Below, piece after piece: positions 1-8,257 of a stretch of 18,996 nt of DNA. Below the pieces are notes generated by a model that was not told the DNA's origin, did not search any database, and worked only from the letters and a program-made list of their open reading frames with translations. Each line of letters begins with the position of its first letter. Position 1 is the first letter of the stretch. Made by a program: the position numbers and the translations under genes. This stretch comes from JACTUA01 sp035506435 (GTDB lineage Archaea > Halobacteriota > Methanomicrobia > Methanomicrobiales > JACTUA01), in NCBI GenBank assembly GCA_035506435.1, contig DATJPK010000131.1, positions 1 to 18,996 of the forward strand. The letters run 5' to 3'.

Positions 1-1
1 G

Positions 2-1417
2 GTCATCCTCTTTGACAACGATACCTGGTACCGCAGGATCAAGGACGAGCTGGCCATCACCGACGAGAAGGTGGCAAAGAAGGAGATCCCGAAACGGCTC
101 GCGAAGAAGATCCTTACCCAGCCCCTGAACCGGAAGGAGTACATCCACGGGCTCCTCAACACCCACATCGCCCGGCAGATGGGGCTCCTCCTCCATGCCG
201 GGGAGTTTTCCGAGGCAGGAGTCGAGGTGGGGGAGGTGGTCCTCGACGCGGGCGAGGTGTTGAACACCCTCGTCGGGATGGGCCTCGTCGCCATCGGGTA
301 CGCGGCCGAGACTCTCCCGAGCGGGTACCTGAAGTTCCTGGACCGGTGGCGGCCCGCGAGCTATTTCATCCAGAACTCGCAGCACAAGGCCTCCCGCATC
401 GTTTCTCTTGCCAAGAAGGCCATCTACGAGGAGGTCTCGGTCCCCTGCGACCTCACGAGCGCGGAAAAGGCGCTCGTCCTGATAGCCGGCCCGTCGCAGG
501 AGCTCTCCATGCGGGGCTTCCAGACCGTGAGGAAGTGGATCGACCGCTCCATCTGCGGCCTCGAGATGCGTTCCGGGGACTACCCGATCGCAAACACCCG
601 CTACGTCGGTATCATCATCATGCTCTCCGGGATGAGGAACATCCCGCGGCTCGACGAGCTCGCCCAGCTCAGGGAGGAGTACCGGGTCGAGCTCGCGCAG
701 GAGGGCAAACGGACGAGCGAGGAGGAACTCCCGGGTTCGACCGGGACGCCCGTCCCCTCGCCCGTCGAGGAGATCGGGGCTCCCGAGGCCCCGCGGCCGG
801 TCTCTGCCGCGGCGAAGGTGAGGGACGGGATGATCACCGTGCCGGGAGCGAAGAGGTCGGCAAAGGCCGCGAGGTCCGCGCCCCTGTTCGAGGGGCTGAA
901 CATGTCCATCGGGAAGGTACGGGGAGGCGGTGAGACCCAGGGCCGCGAGGGCGGGGTCCCCACCGAGATCACGCGGAAAACGGTCGTGAAGGGCGGCCAG
1001 GCCCCGAAGGATACGGTCTTTGGCCTGAAGGACGTGAGGATCGAGCGGCGGGGGCAGGCAAGGGCGGCCGAGGGAACCGGCGCCGTCGGGGTACCCCGGG
1101 CCGCCCGGCCGAAGGAGGATGCCCTCGGGGCGAAGGAGGTCCGGTTCGCCCCCGTGGATCGGGCAAAGGACGCCATGTTCACGACAAAGGAGCTCTCGGT
1201 GAAGGGGAAGAGTTCCCGGCCGGCCGACAGCTCCCTCCTCACTCCCGGGAAGGGAAAGGTGCCGGCCGCGGGCCAGCCCCGGGAGCTCGAGCCCGGGAAG
1301 AGGGGGATCGCGAGGATCGAGGGCCCGCTCGTCGGGAAGCCGGACGAAGCGAAGCCCGGGAAGAAACCCCGGGGCCGGGGAAAGAAGGACGACGAAGAGA
1401 TCGGCTGGATCCACTAG
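2..1417 (+). CDS. CetZ/FtsZ-like tubulin-superfamily protein with long C-terminal tail (5' end missing)
   Basis: The frame is open from the first bases, so the gene begins before the window; the GTG at 71 is probably an internal Val. The N-terminal GTP-binding half, including the tubulin signature, is missing. The visible part starts at a FDNDTWYRRI segment that matches the LLVFDNDAW region of haloarchaeal CetZ. A T7-like loop follows (LDAGEVLNTL), with the likely catalytic Glu encoded at 254-256, then the C-terminal activation domain (LIAGPSQELSMRGF, RSGDYPI, LSGMRNIPRLDEL, about nt 470-660). Family knowledge: such proteins form GTP-dependent filaments that affect cell shape. From about nt 710 to the stop there is a tail of some 235 residues rich in Pro, Gly, Lys, Arg and Ala, far longer than the tails of CetZ proteins I recall, with degenerate short repeats. 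It could be another FtsZ-like class rather than CetZ proper; superfamily assignment is secure, subclass is not. Confidence 0.82.
   Translation, partial: VILFDNDTWYRRIKDELAITDEKVAKKEIPKRLAKKILTQPLNRKEYIHGLLNTHIARQMGLLLHAGEFSEAGVEVGEVVLDAGEVLNTLVGMGLVAIGYAAETLPSGYLKFLDRWRPASYFIQNSQHKASRIVSLAKKAIYEEVSVPCDLTSAEKALVLIAGPSQELSMRGFQTVRKWIDRSICGLEMRSGDYPIANTRYVGIIIMLSGMRNIPRLDELAQLREEYRVELAQEGKRTSEEELPGSTGTPVPSPVEEIGAPEAPRPVSAAAKVRDGMITVPGAKRSAKAARSAPLFEGLNMSIGKVRGGGETQGREGGVPTEITRKTVVKGGQAPKDTVFGLKDVRIERRGQARAAEGTGAVGVPRAARPKEDALGAKEVRFAPVDRAKDAMFTTKELSVKGKSSRPADSSLLTPGKGKVPAAGQPRELEPGKRGIARIEGPLVGKPDEAKPGKKPRGRGKKDDEEIGWIH
1004..1206 (+). repeat. Degenerate peptide repeats in the CetZ-like tail
   Basis: Three related segments are spaced along the disordered tail: KDTVFGLKDVRIER (from 1004), KEDALGAKEVRFAPV (from 1109) and AKDAMFTTKELSVKGK (from about 1160). 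The shared pattern is Lys-Asp/Glu, a short hydrophobic core, Lys-Asp/Glu, then an alternating hydrophobic/basic strand. A more distant copy may lie near nt 870 (SAPLFEGLNMSIGKV). They look like short linear motifs in a flexible linker, but the similarity is weak and judged by eye. Confidence 0.4.
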
Positions 1418-1430
1418 GCCCGTAATCCCG

Positions 1431-1458
1431 TTTTATCCGGAAAAAAGAATTACCGGAT
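1431..1458. terminator. Bidirectional terminator between convergent genes
   Basis: Only 32 bp separate the convergent stop codons of the CetZ-like gene and VWA-1. The gap has TTTT at 1431-1434 for the + transcript and A6 at 1441-1446, which is T6 on the - strand. An inverted repeat ATCCGG (1435-1440) / CCGGAT (1453-1458) brackets the A-run. Archaeal termination relies mainly on T-runs. Confidence 0.5.
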
Positions 1459-4458
1459 CACGATCATCGGTTTTTGCTCTGGTTCGGGAACGATCAGGTC
1501 GGTGACCGCCCACGAGCTGTCCGCATCGTCGACAAAGCCGATCACCCGCACCTGGTAGATCCCCGGCTGGAGGGTGGACAGGTCGAGGGTGTAGTGGCCA
1601 GAGGTATCCCTCGCCGCAGACAGGGTCGTGCCCCGGTACGAGAATGCCCCCGAGTTCCCGGGCGCGACCTGGATTTCCTGCGTGATATCAGGGTCGAACC
1701 CGTTATAGCTGATGTCCCAGGCAAGTTCCGCAGGCTTCCCGCTCGTCCCCGGGTCCGTTCTCCGGAGGTTCCTGATCTGGAGGGCCAGGCCCTGCAACCC
1801 CTTCTCCAGCCCCTCGGGTACCGCGGTGACATAGGTGTCGGGGATGGTGAGCGAGCTCTTTCCGCCGTCGAAGATGACCTTCGAGGTCGGCCCGAGGATC
1901 CTGATGTTGCCGCTCTTCAGGATCTTGAGCACGAGGGACACCTGCCACTCCTGGTTCACCTTCACCGTCCCGAGGTCGAAGCTGAGCTTCTGGTCCCTGT
2001 CCCAGGCCGCCTGAGAGTTCTCGGTCCAGGGGAGCCCGGGCGCCGGGGGGACGATGAAGGTGGACTTCCCTGCCCGGTACACGTAGCTCGAGACGTCGGT
2101 TCCGGCGGTCGGGGCCCCGTTCACCTCGATCGTTTTGAAGTCGAGATCCATCGTCGTGTCGACCCCGGCCGTGTCCTTCAGGTCGCCGGCGATCTGGGTG
2201 TAGACGGCAGCCAGGTCGTCGCCGGTCAGGGCATAGTAGTACTTGCCGCCCGTCGCCTGGGCAAGGGACTCGAGGGTATCACGGCCTCCCGAGGAGATCT
2301 GGCCGGCGTACCCGATGGTGTAAATACGGATATTATTCGATTTCGCGAAGTCTGCAATGTTCTGGCTGGCGAGGTCCGGGAATGGGACGTAGGACCGGGA
2401 GAGGTCGGTCGTGTAGGTCGTCGGGTCGGATGACCCGGGCGAGCCGCGGGCGAGGGGGTCCCCGTAGTAGTTATAGTCACCGTCAGACATGACGACGAGC
2501 GCCCTCACCGCGCCTGCCCGGCCTGATGCCTTCATCTCCTTCACCGCCCGGTAGATGGCGTACCGCATGGGGGTGTACCCGCCGGGCACGAGCCCGGAGA
2601 CCGCGGCGGTTATCTGGCTCTGCCCCGAGCCGAGCGGGAGGTCCAGGTTCGCATAGTCGGTGTAGGTCCTCCCGCTCCCCGGGTAATTCGCCTTCGCATA
2701 GGAGGCATCATCGCTTTTATCCCCGTCCTTCCCGCAGTCGGAGCTGCTGGTCGCGACCGACACTCCCTTTGCCCCGAAGGAGATCTGGCCCAGCCGGTCG
2801 CTCGCGTAGTCGAACTGGGAGGCGAAGAGCTTCCCGGCGTTCATCTCCGAGACCATCCGGTCCGGGTAGTCCGAGACCATCGACCCCGACCGGTCGGTGA
2901 CCATGAACACGTCGACCGGCCTCGGGATGAGGGCATACCCGTCGCCCCTGAGGAGGACCGAGAGCTCAATCTCCCTGTTCGTCTCGACGGTCATCGGGTC
3001 GACAGACGTCGAGACGCTCAGGTAGGGATAGTTCCGGTAGCCGAGGTCGATGTCCCGGGTCACCCCCGCCCACCGGGCCCGCACCTTCGCCGTCCCCTGG
3101 GCGAGGGCGCTGTACCCGGGGTTCGTGGTATCGGTGGTGAACGCGCCGGGGTAGAAGTTCACCATCGCGTACCCGTTCTCATCGGAGACTACCGTGAGCT
3201 CGGTTCCCACCGCGCTCGTTTTGGTGCTGCCGCTCTCGATGGCAGGAGGACTCGTCTGGACGAAGGTCCCGGTGCTCGTCCCGGTAAGGGAGAACGAGAC
3301 CGGCTGGCCCGGGACCGGGTTCCCGAGCTTGTCGATGACCTTGGCCATCACGGACGAGACCGCCTCGCCGTTCACCTCGAGGGAGGCCATGCTCTGGGGG
3401 GTCGCGGTGAGGAGCATGTTGCTCGGGTCATCGCTCGCGAACCGCACGGTGGCAGCCGCGGTGACCGCCGGGTTCTCGACGGCCGTCGCGGTAATGACGT
3501 AGTCCCCCGCCGAGTTCTTCGGGCCGTACGTGATGGTCGCCTTCCCCTCGTTGTTCGAGGCGACGACCTGCTTCTCGCCGGCATTCGTCGTGATCGAGAG
3601 GTTATGGTACGTCGAGGGGTTCCCGTACCGGTCGGTGAGGTCGTACCTGAGGATGAACCGGGACTCGCCGTCGGTGCTGACCGTCGGCGGGGTCCCGTCG
3701 GGCGAGACCGTCACGGAGAGCGCCGCGGGCCGGTCGTCGGAGATCCCCTCGATGGAGATCAGGCTTTCCTGGAGAGGTTCCGGGGGATCGATGGCAACGA
3801 AGTTGGACCCGGGCTTCGTGTCGAGGATGAAGTCGGCGGAGGCGGTGCCGGTGTCATCGAGGGCGACCGAGATCTCCTTTGCCGTTTCCTTCCTGTCGTC
3901 GAGGAACCCCCCGCTCCCGCTCGCCATCGCGGTAAAGCCGACCATGTTCGCCTTCTTCCTGCTGTCAACGGGGTTCCCCCACCGGTCATAGACCCTGACC
4001 GATATCCTCGTGAGGGCCCCGATGGTTGCCGCTCCCTGGTAATACGCCCGGTCCCGTGCAGGCAGGTCGGCGGTTATTGCCTGGCTGCAGGTCTGGACCA
4101 CCGGCGCCGTGCCGCTGCCCTTCATGCTCACCCGTGCCGTGACCATGGCGTTCCCGCTCCGGAAGGTCGGGAGGAACTGGGCCACGAATGCCCCGGTACC
4201 GTCCGTCTTCCCCGATTTACCCGCGATTCCCCAGGGCTGGGAGACATCGAGCGAGACATCGGCACCACCGATGGCATTACCTGCTGTGTCGGTGACCGTG
4301 ACCGTGATCACCGTGGAATCCTGCCCGTCAGCAACGATGCACGGGCTGGAGCTCGCCATCACGACGCTGAACGGGCCCGCGGCCGCAGCCGCGGCCGCCG
4401 TTCCGGCCGTCCCGGCGAGAAGAGAGAGGAAAATAAGTATATATGGGATACGCCTCAT
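1450..4458 (-). CDS. VWA-1: exported Ig-repeat / von Willebrand A surface protein
   Basis: 1002 residues from the ATG at 4458. A TTG at 4476 is in frame, but the ATG is preferred because GGTGGTGGTG lies just upstream and all four paralogs start Met-Arg. The signal peptide is RRIPYILIFLSLLAG followed by an Ala run. Four invasin-like Ig (Big_1-type) repeats follow up to about residue 480, marked by D-x-x-GN-P/A motifs such as DRWGNPVD, DRYGNPST and DKLGNPVPG. A VWA domain spans about 514-757 with a complete MIDAS: DRSGSM near 521, Thr in GGYTPMRYA near 627, and MSDGDYNYYGD near 656. An acidic loop (CGKDGDKSDDASY) is inserted before the MIDAS Thr. The C-terminal beta regions contain KVNQEWQVSL (near 832) and PDTYVTAVP, and the chain ends KPMIVIR. 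No C-terminal membrane helix or PGF motif is visible. Probable secreted adhesin; the ligand is unknown. Confidence 0.88.
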   Translation of the reverse strand: MRRIPYILIFLSLLAGTAGTAAAAAAAGPFSVVMASSSPCIVADGQDSTVITVTVTDTAGNAIGGADVSLDVSQPWGIAGKSGKTDGTGAFVAQFLPTFRSGNAMVTARVSMKGSGTAPVVQTCSQAITADLPARDRAYYQGAATIGALTRISVRVYDRWGNPVDSRKKANMVGFTAMASGSGGFLDDRKETAKEISVALDDTGTASADFILDTKPGSNFVAIDPPEPLQESLISIEGISDDRPAALSVTVSPDGTPPTVSTDGESRFILRYDLTDRYGNPSTYHNLSITTNAGEKQVVASNNEGKATITYGPKNSAGDYVITATAVENPAVTAAATVRFASDDPSNMLLTATPQSMASLEVNGEAVSSVMAKVIDKLGNPVPGQPVSFSLTGTSTGTFVQTSPPAIESGSTKTSAVGTELTVVSDENGYAMVNFYPGAFTTDTTNPGYSALAQGTAKVRARWAGVTRDIDLGYRNYPYLSVSTSVDPMTVETNREIELSVLLRGDGYALIPRPVDVFMVTDRSGSMVSDYPDRMVSEMNAGKLFASQFDYASDRLGQISFGAKGVSVATSSSDCGKDGDKSDDASYAKANYPGSGRTYTDYANLDLPLGSGQSQITAAVSGLVPGGYTPMRYAIYRAVKEMKASGRAGAVRALVVMSDGDYNYYGDPLARGSPGSSDPTTYTTDLSRSYVPFPDLASQNIADFAKSNNIRIYTIGYAGQISSGGRDTLESLAQATGGKYYYALTGDDLAAVYTQIAGDLKDTAGVDTTMDLDFKTIEVNGAPTAGTDVSSYVYRAGKSTFIVPPAPGLPWTENSQAAWDRDQKLSFDLGTVKVNQEWQVSLVLKILKSGNIRILGPTSKVIFDGGKSSLTIPDTYVTAVPEGLEKGLQGLALQIRNLRRTDPGTSGKPAELAWDISYNGFDPDITQEIQVAPGNSGAFSYRGTTLSAARDTSGHYTLDLSTLQPGIYQVRVIGFVDDADSSWAVTDLIVPEPEQKPMIVIR

Positions 4459-4495
4459 GCGCCACACCACCACCAAGGCAATCCATCTTTTACCA

Positions 4496-4507
4496 TCCTA
4501 TTTATCC
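4496..4507 (-). promoter_or_regulatory. Box A (TATA) promoter of VWA-1
   Basis: On the - strand this reads GGATAAATAGGA, centred about 44 nt upstream of the chosen ATG. That places a start site about 20 nt before the ATG and leaves room for the GGTGG-type ribosome binding site. The spacing matches the other three paralogs. Confidence 0.5.
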
Positions 4508-4530
4508 CTGCCGATATGATAGAGGGACCG

Positions 4531-4540
4531 TGAAATTTCA
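4531..4540. promoter_or_regulatory. Perfect palindrome upstream of the VWA-1 promoter
   Basis: TGAAATTTCA is a perfect 10-bp palindrome about 30 bp upstream of the VWA-1 box A, a plausible position for a regulator. A palindrome this short in AT-rich DNA can occur by chance. Confidence 0.3.
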
Positions 4541-4614
4541 GGATCAGGAGAATTCGTTTTTTATTGTCCCGGGAATGTGGATGAATGAAAAATCCTTCCG
4601 TTCCTGCCCCGGGC

Positions 4615-4627
4615 AAAGATTTTTAAG
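4615..4627 (+). promoter_or_regulatory. Candidate divergent box A upstream of VWA-1
   Basis: AAAGATTTTTAAG on the + strand combines an A-rich BRE-like start with a TATA-like core, 165 nt from the VWA-1 ATG. VWA-3 has the nearly identical AAAGATTTATAAG at the same distance. The core is close to symmetrical, so it could also serve the - strand. Downstream on + there is only a GC-rich hairpin before the VWA-2 3' end. Confidence 0.3.
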
Positions 4628-4655
4628 TTACCCTGTTTTCATCGTGCAGGAAGCA

Positions 4656-4682
4656 GGGGCGGGGAGGCGCCTGCCCCGAGCC
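4656..4682. other. GC-rich hairpin downstream of VWA-2
   Basis: CGGGG AGGCGCCT G CCCCG folds into a near-perfect stem around the palindrome AGGCGCCT. It lies past the T-run that follows the VWA-2 stop, and about where a transcript from the candidate + promoter at 4615-4627 would begin. It could be a back-up terminator or RNA structure. Confidence 0.35.
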
Positions 4683-4690
4683 GGTCCCGG

Positions 4691-4699
4691 GAAAAAAAG
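4691..4699 (-). terminator. T-run terminator of VWA-2
   Basis: The + strand has a run of seven A, which is T7 on the VWA-2 strand, less than 30 nt after its stop codon. This is a typical archaeal terminator. Confidence 0.5.
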
Positions 4700-4715
4700 G
4701 AGATGGTTCGCGCTT

Positions 4716-7700
4716 TCAGCGGATGACGATCTCGGGTTTCGGCACGTTCACCGGGATGCTGAACTGGGTGATATTGTAGGAGCTTGAGGCATCCGAGACA
4801 AAGCCCGTGACCCTGGCCTTGTAGGTCCCCGGGGTAAGGTCCGAGATGCTCATCGTGAAGGTGTCCGTCGTATCGGTATTCAGGGCATAGGTCGTTCCCT
4901 TGTAGGCATAGGCCTCCGAGTTCAGGGGGGCGACCTCGATCTCCTCCTTGATCTCCGGATCCTTGCCATCGTAGGAGATGGACCATGCCAGCACGGCATC
5001 GTCGCGGTTCGCGTCAGGGTTCGTCCTCATGAGGTTCGTGATGGCGAGCTTCGGGCTCCCCATGCCCTTGTCGGCCCCGGCGGGAAGTGCGGTGATGTAG
5101 GTGTCCGGCACCGGGACGTACCCCGTGTTGTCGTTGAAGTTGACCCGGGAGTTCGTCGAGTTCAGGATCTTCACGTTCCCGTCCTTCAGCACCGTCACGG
5201 TGAAGTTCACCAGGTACTCCTGGTTCACCTTGATGGTCCCGAGCTGGACGTTCAGTTTTCCCGACTTCCAGTCGTTCGTGTTGTCCACCTGGTAGCCGGC
5301 CCCCGAGGGGGTGGTGACCCAGGTCGACTTCCCGTCGATCAGCTTGTACTTAAGGACATTCGTCCCCGGCGAAACCTGCGCGCTGTTCACCTCGACCGAT
5401 CCGAAGTCGAGGGCGAGGTTGGTGTTTACCCCGGCGGTATCCTTGAGCGACCCCGCAATGTCGGTGTAGAAGCTTGTGAGGTCGCTCCCCGTGAGCGCGT
5501 AGTAGTACTTGCCGCCCGTCGCGGTGGCAAGCTGGTTCAGGGTATCCCTCCCGCCCGCAGATATCGACTTTGCATACCCGATGGTGTATATCCTCACGTT
5601 GTTCGCCTTCGCATAGTCGGCCATGCTCTGGGAGGAGAGGCCGGAGAAGGCGACGTAATTCCTGTCGAGGTCCCCGTAGGACGAGGGGTCGCCCGACCCT
5701 GCCTTGCCCCGGGCGAGGGGGTCGCCGTAGTAGTTGTAGTCACCGTCGGACAGGATGACGATCGACTTTACCGCGTCGGGCCGGCCGTTCTTCTTGAGCT
5801 CGCTGACGGCCTTGTACAGGGCATAGCGCATGGGGGTGTACCCCGACGGGACCAGCCCCGATATCTGATTGTTGATATCGCCGATCGTGGAGGACAGCCC
5901 CAGGTCACGGGTGGCATAGTCATCGTAGGTCTTCCCGTCCTCGGGATAGTTCACCTTGGCGTACGAGGCGTCGTCGCTCGAGTCGCTGTCCTTCCCGCAG
6001 TTCTCGTAGGTCTTCGCGCTCGCCTGCCCCTTGCCGCCGAAGGAAAACTGCCCCAGCCGGTCGGTCTTGTAGTCGAACTGCGTGGCAAAGACCTTCGCCG
6101 CGCTCATCAGCTGCACCTCCCGGTCGGGGTAGTCGTCGACCATCGATCCGGACCGGTCATTGATCATGAACACGTCGACCGGCTTCGGGAGGAGGGCGTA
6201 CCCGTCTCCCCGGACCTTGATGGTGACGTCCGCGTCCTTGCCCGTCTCGAGGGTGCTCGGGTCCACGTAGGTGTAGACGCTCAGGTACGGGAAGTTCTTG
6301 TAGCTCAGGTCCATGTCATGGGTAACGGTTGACCACTTCGCCCGGACCCGGGCGACCCCCTCAGCGAGGGGGTCGAAGCCTGCCGCCTTCGGGTCGGCGA
6401 CGAAGCTTCCCGGGGTGAACTCAGCGGTGGCGAGGCCGTCTTCGTCGGTGACCGCCGTGACCTCCACCCCGATCTTGTCGGTGTTGCCCTTGTCCCCCTT
6501 GAGGGACGGCCCCTTCACCGCGACGTAGGCCTTCGTGTCGACGGCCTGGATGCTGAAGGACACGGTCTGGCCCGTCACCGGGTTCCCGTTCGCGTCGATG
6601 ACCTTTGCCGTGAGCCATGAGACCGCGTCCTTGTTCACGTCCACGGAGGCCATGGTCTGGGGGTTCGCGGTGAGGACCATGTTCACGGGCTTCCCGCTCA
6701 CGAACTGTACGGTCTGGACCGCCGAGACCGAGGGGTTCTCGAGGGCGACCGCGGTGATGATGTACCTTCCCGCCCCGGTCTTTGGCCCGTAGGTGATCGA
6801 GACAATCCCATCGCTGTTCGAGCTGATCACCTTGCTCTCGCCGGCGCTCGTGTAGATGGAGAGGTTGTGGAAGGTCGAGGGGTTCCCGTACTTATCGTCG
6901 AGCTCGTAGTCGATGGTGAATACCGACTTCCCGTCGCATGCAACGGTCGGCGGATTGCCCTTCGGGGAGACCTTCTGGGTGATCGATGCGGGCTTCAGGT
7001 TCGCGACGCCCTGGATGGTGATCAGGGTCGCCGGGATCGGGAACGGCGGGGTGATCAGGATGTAGTTATCACCGGGGTGCGTGTTCAGCTGGAAATCGAC
7101 GCTGGCATAGCCGGAGTCATTCAGGTCAACCGCGATCCCCTTCACCTTCACGGTGTTCGACAGCCAGCCGCTGCCCTGGACGAGGAAGGCGTTCTCCCCG
7201 CTCAGCGTTGTCTGGAAGGTGACCTTTATCTTGTTTTTCTTGGAGGTGACCGGGTTCCCGTTCTTGTCCCGGATCGAGACGGTGACATCGGTGATGTCCC
7301 CCACCGAGGCGGTGCCAGGGTAGGAATTCACCCCGTCGGACGGCTGGTCTGCGACGATGTTCTGCGCGTACGTGCCCGTCACGGGGGCCGATGCCGGAAC
7401 GGTGTCCGTTGCCGGTATCACCACGGTCGCGGAGATGGTTGCCGTCCCGCTCCGGGTCGTGGGAAGGAGGGTGGTGACAAGTAAGCCGCCTGCGCTCGTA
7501 ACCCCCGAAACATCCTGGAGAGTCCAGGGATCGGTGACCGAGAGCTGGACGGACGCCCCCCCGATGGCCTTGTTCGTCCCGTCGGTGACCATGACGGTGA
7601 TGTTCGCCGAGTCGCTCCCGTCGGCGGTGATCCAGGGGTTCGAGCTCGTCACGAGGACGTTCACCGGGTTCAGGGCGGCGGCTGTACCGACCACGAGGAA

Positions 7701-7733
7701 GAGAAGTATCGAAAGGACCAGTGCACGCCTCAT
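4716..7733 (-). CDS. VWA-2: exported Ig-repeat / von Willebrand A surface protein
   Basis: 1005 residues from the ATG at 7733, preceded at 7 nt by GGTGGAGG (7741-7748), a strong ribosome binding site. Signal peptide: RRALVLSILLFLVVGTAAA. Four Ig-like repeats follow (RDKNGNPVTS, DDKYGNPSTFHN, DANGNPVTGQ). The VWA domain has DRSGSM near residue 526, GYTPMRYALY near 632 and LSDGDYNYYGDPLARG near 661, so the MIDAS is complete. The acidic insert is CGKDSDSSDDASYAK. The C-terminal part has KVNQEYLVNF, PDTYITALP and a final domain ending VPKPEIVIR. It is closest to VWA-1, sharing GDPLARG, GGRDTL, ATGGKYYYALTG and LKDTAGV. No C-terminal anchor is seen. Its Asn-Leu-Ser sequon in the third repeat is shared with VWA-1 and could be glycosylated. 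Confidence 0.88.
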   Translation of the reverse strand: MRRALVLSILLFLVVGTAAALNPVNVLVTSSNPWITADGSDSANITVMVTDGTNKAIGGASVQLSVTDPWTLQDVSGVTSAGGLLVTTLLPTTRSGTATISATVVIPATDTVPASAPVTGTYAQNIVADQPSDGVNSYPGTASVGDITDVTVSIRDKNGNPVTSKKNKIKVTFQTTLSGENAFLVQGSGWLSNTVKVKGIAVDLNDSGYASVDFQLNTHPGDNYILITPPFPIPATLITIQGVANLKPASITQKVSPKGNPPTVACDGKSVFTIDYELDDKYGNPSTFHNLSIYTSAGESKVISSNSDGIVSITYGPKTGAGRYIITAVALENPSVSAVQTVQFVSGKPVNMVLTANPQTMASVDVNKDAVSWLTAKVIDANGNPVTGQTVSFSIQAVDTKAYVAVKGPSLKGDKGNTDKIGVEVTAVTDEDGLATAEFTPGSFVADPKAAGFDPLAEGVARVRAKWSTVTHDMDLSYKNFPYLSVYTYVDPSTLETGKDADVTIKVRGDGYALLPKPVDVFMINDRSGSMVDDYPDREVQLMSAAKVFATQFDYKTDRLGQFSFGGKGQASAKTYENCGKDSDSSDDASYAKVNYPEDGKTYDDYATRDLGLSSTIGDINNQISGLVPSGYTPMRYALYKAVSELKKNGRPDAVKSIVILSDGDYNYYGDPLARGKAGSGDPSSYGDLDRNYVAFSGLSSQSMADYAKANNVRIYTIGYAKSISAGGRDTLNQLATATGGKYYYALTGSDLTSFYTDIAGSLKDTAGVNTNLALDFGSVEVNSAQVSPGTNVLKYKLIDGKSTWVTTPSGAGYQVDNTNDWKSGKLNVQLGTIKVNQEYLVNFTVTVLKDGNVKILNSTNSRVNFNDNTGYVPVPDTYITALPAGADKGMGSPKLAITNLMRTNPDANRDDAVLAWSISYDGKDPEIKEEIEVAPLNSEAYAYKGTTYALNTDTTDTFTMSISDLTPGTYKARVTGFVSDASSSYNITQFSIPVNVPKPEIVIR

Positions 7734-7770
7734 CTCGTTTCCTCCACCTTATTGGTATTTCGGTGTAACT

Positions 7771-7781
7771 ATATATAAATA
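7771..7781 (-). promoter_or_regulatory. Box A promoter of VWA-2
   Basis: The - strand reads ATTTATATAT, the best TATA box in the window, centred about 43 nt upstream of the ATG. The short leader carries the GGTGGAGG site. Confidence 0.65.
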
Positions 7782-7816
7782 TAACTCATTTGTATCTAAC
7801 CATTTTAGCATTTGGA

Positions 7817-7837
7817 TTATCATTATATGGATGATAA
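7817..7837. promoter_or_regulatory. Operator-like inverted repeat upstream of VWA-2
   Basis: TTATCAT, 7 nt, ATGATAA: perfect 7-bp arms, about 40-60 bp upstream of the VWA-2 box A. The half-site ATGATAA also occurs upstream of VWA-3 (11504-11510), opposite TTATC at 11489-11493, hinting at a shared regulator. Confidence 0.4.
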
Positions 7838-7886
7838 ATGGCTATTGGCACGTTCTGGGTGATTTAGTCCTATATATCATTAAAAG

Positions 7887-7901
7887 GAATATTTAAATAA
7901 G
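7887..7901 (+). promoter_or_regulatory. Candidate divergent box A upstream of VWA-2
   Basis: AATATTTAAATAAG on the + strand, preceded by purine-rich AAAAGG, centred 162 nt from the VWA-2 ATG. It would start transcription near 7920, exactly where composition changes from AT-rich to GC-rich. Because TTTAAA is symmetrical, the strand is uncertain. Confidence 0.35.
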
Positions 7902-7916
7902 ATTTCAGAAAATAGT

Positions 7917-8257
7917 GGTCGGCGGATGACCGGCATCAATAAGCCCATACTGTCGTCCTTCGCGCGGATCAAGCCCGGGTCCCCGCCATTTTCCCCCCAT
8001 CCCCGGGGGACCCCTGCAACCTGCCAGCACCCTCCACTCCTATATGAGCCTTGGCATCCCTCTGCAACAGGCCCCTGACTTCGATTCCACCTCCCCTCTC
8101 CCGTTCAGGGGATCGCCGCCTCCGCGGCTTCGCATGATGAGAACCGCCCCCGATTATCCCGCGGATCCGGGCAAAACGTTCCTGGCCCTGCCCGGGGCAT
8201 CGAATGGTATACCGCGTGGCGATGCGGGAAATGAGGTAAAAATGGTTACGAGGAGGA
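7917..8257 (+). other. GC-rich gene-free stretch, possible non-coding RNA
   Basis: No convincing gene is seen here. A 49-codon + frame from 7926 is proline-rich and looks non-coding, and a longer frame at 8044-8304 runs into the VWA-3 3' end. The stretch begins with a small hairpin (GGTC...GACC, 7917-7931). It also contains a longer one, GGGTCCCCG (7977-7985) against CGGGGGACCC (8004-8013), nine pairs with one bulged G. With the TATA-like element at 7887-7901 it could be a non-coding transcript that converges on VWA-3. Confidence 0.3.

Noticed and set aside
71..1417. GTG at 71 as the start of the CetZ-like gene
   Set aside because: The frame is open to the window edge and the upstream residues (FDNDTWYRR) already match CetZ, so the gene is truncated by the window.
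3604..4533. Open frames on the + strand opposite VWA-1 (also 1474-2433)
   Set aside because: Same shadow composition, no start signals, fully covered by a well-supported gene on the other strand.
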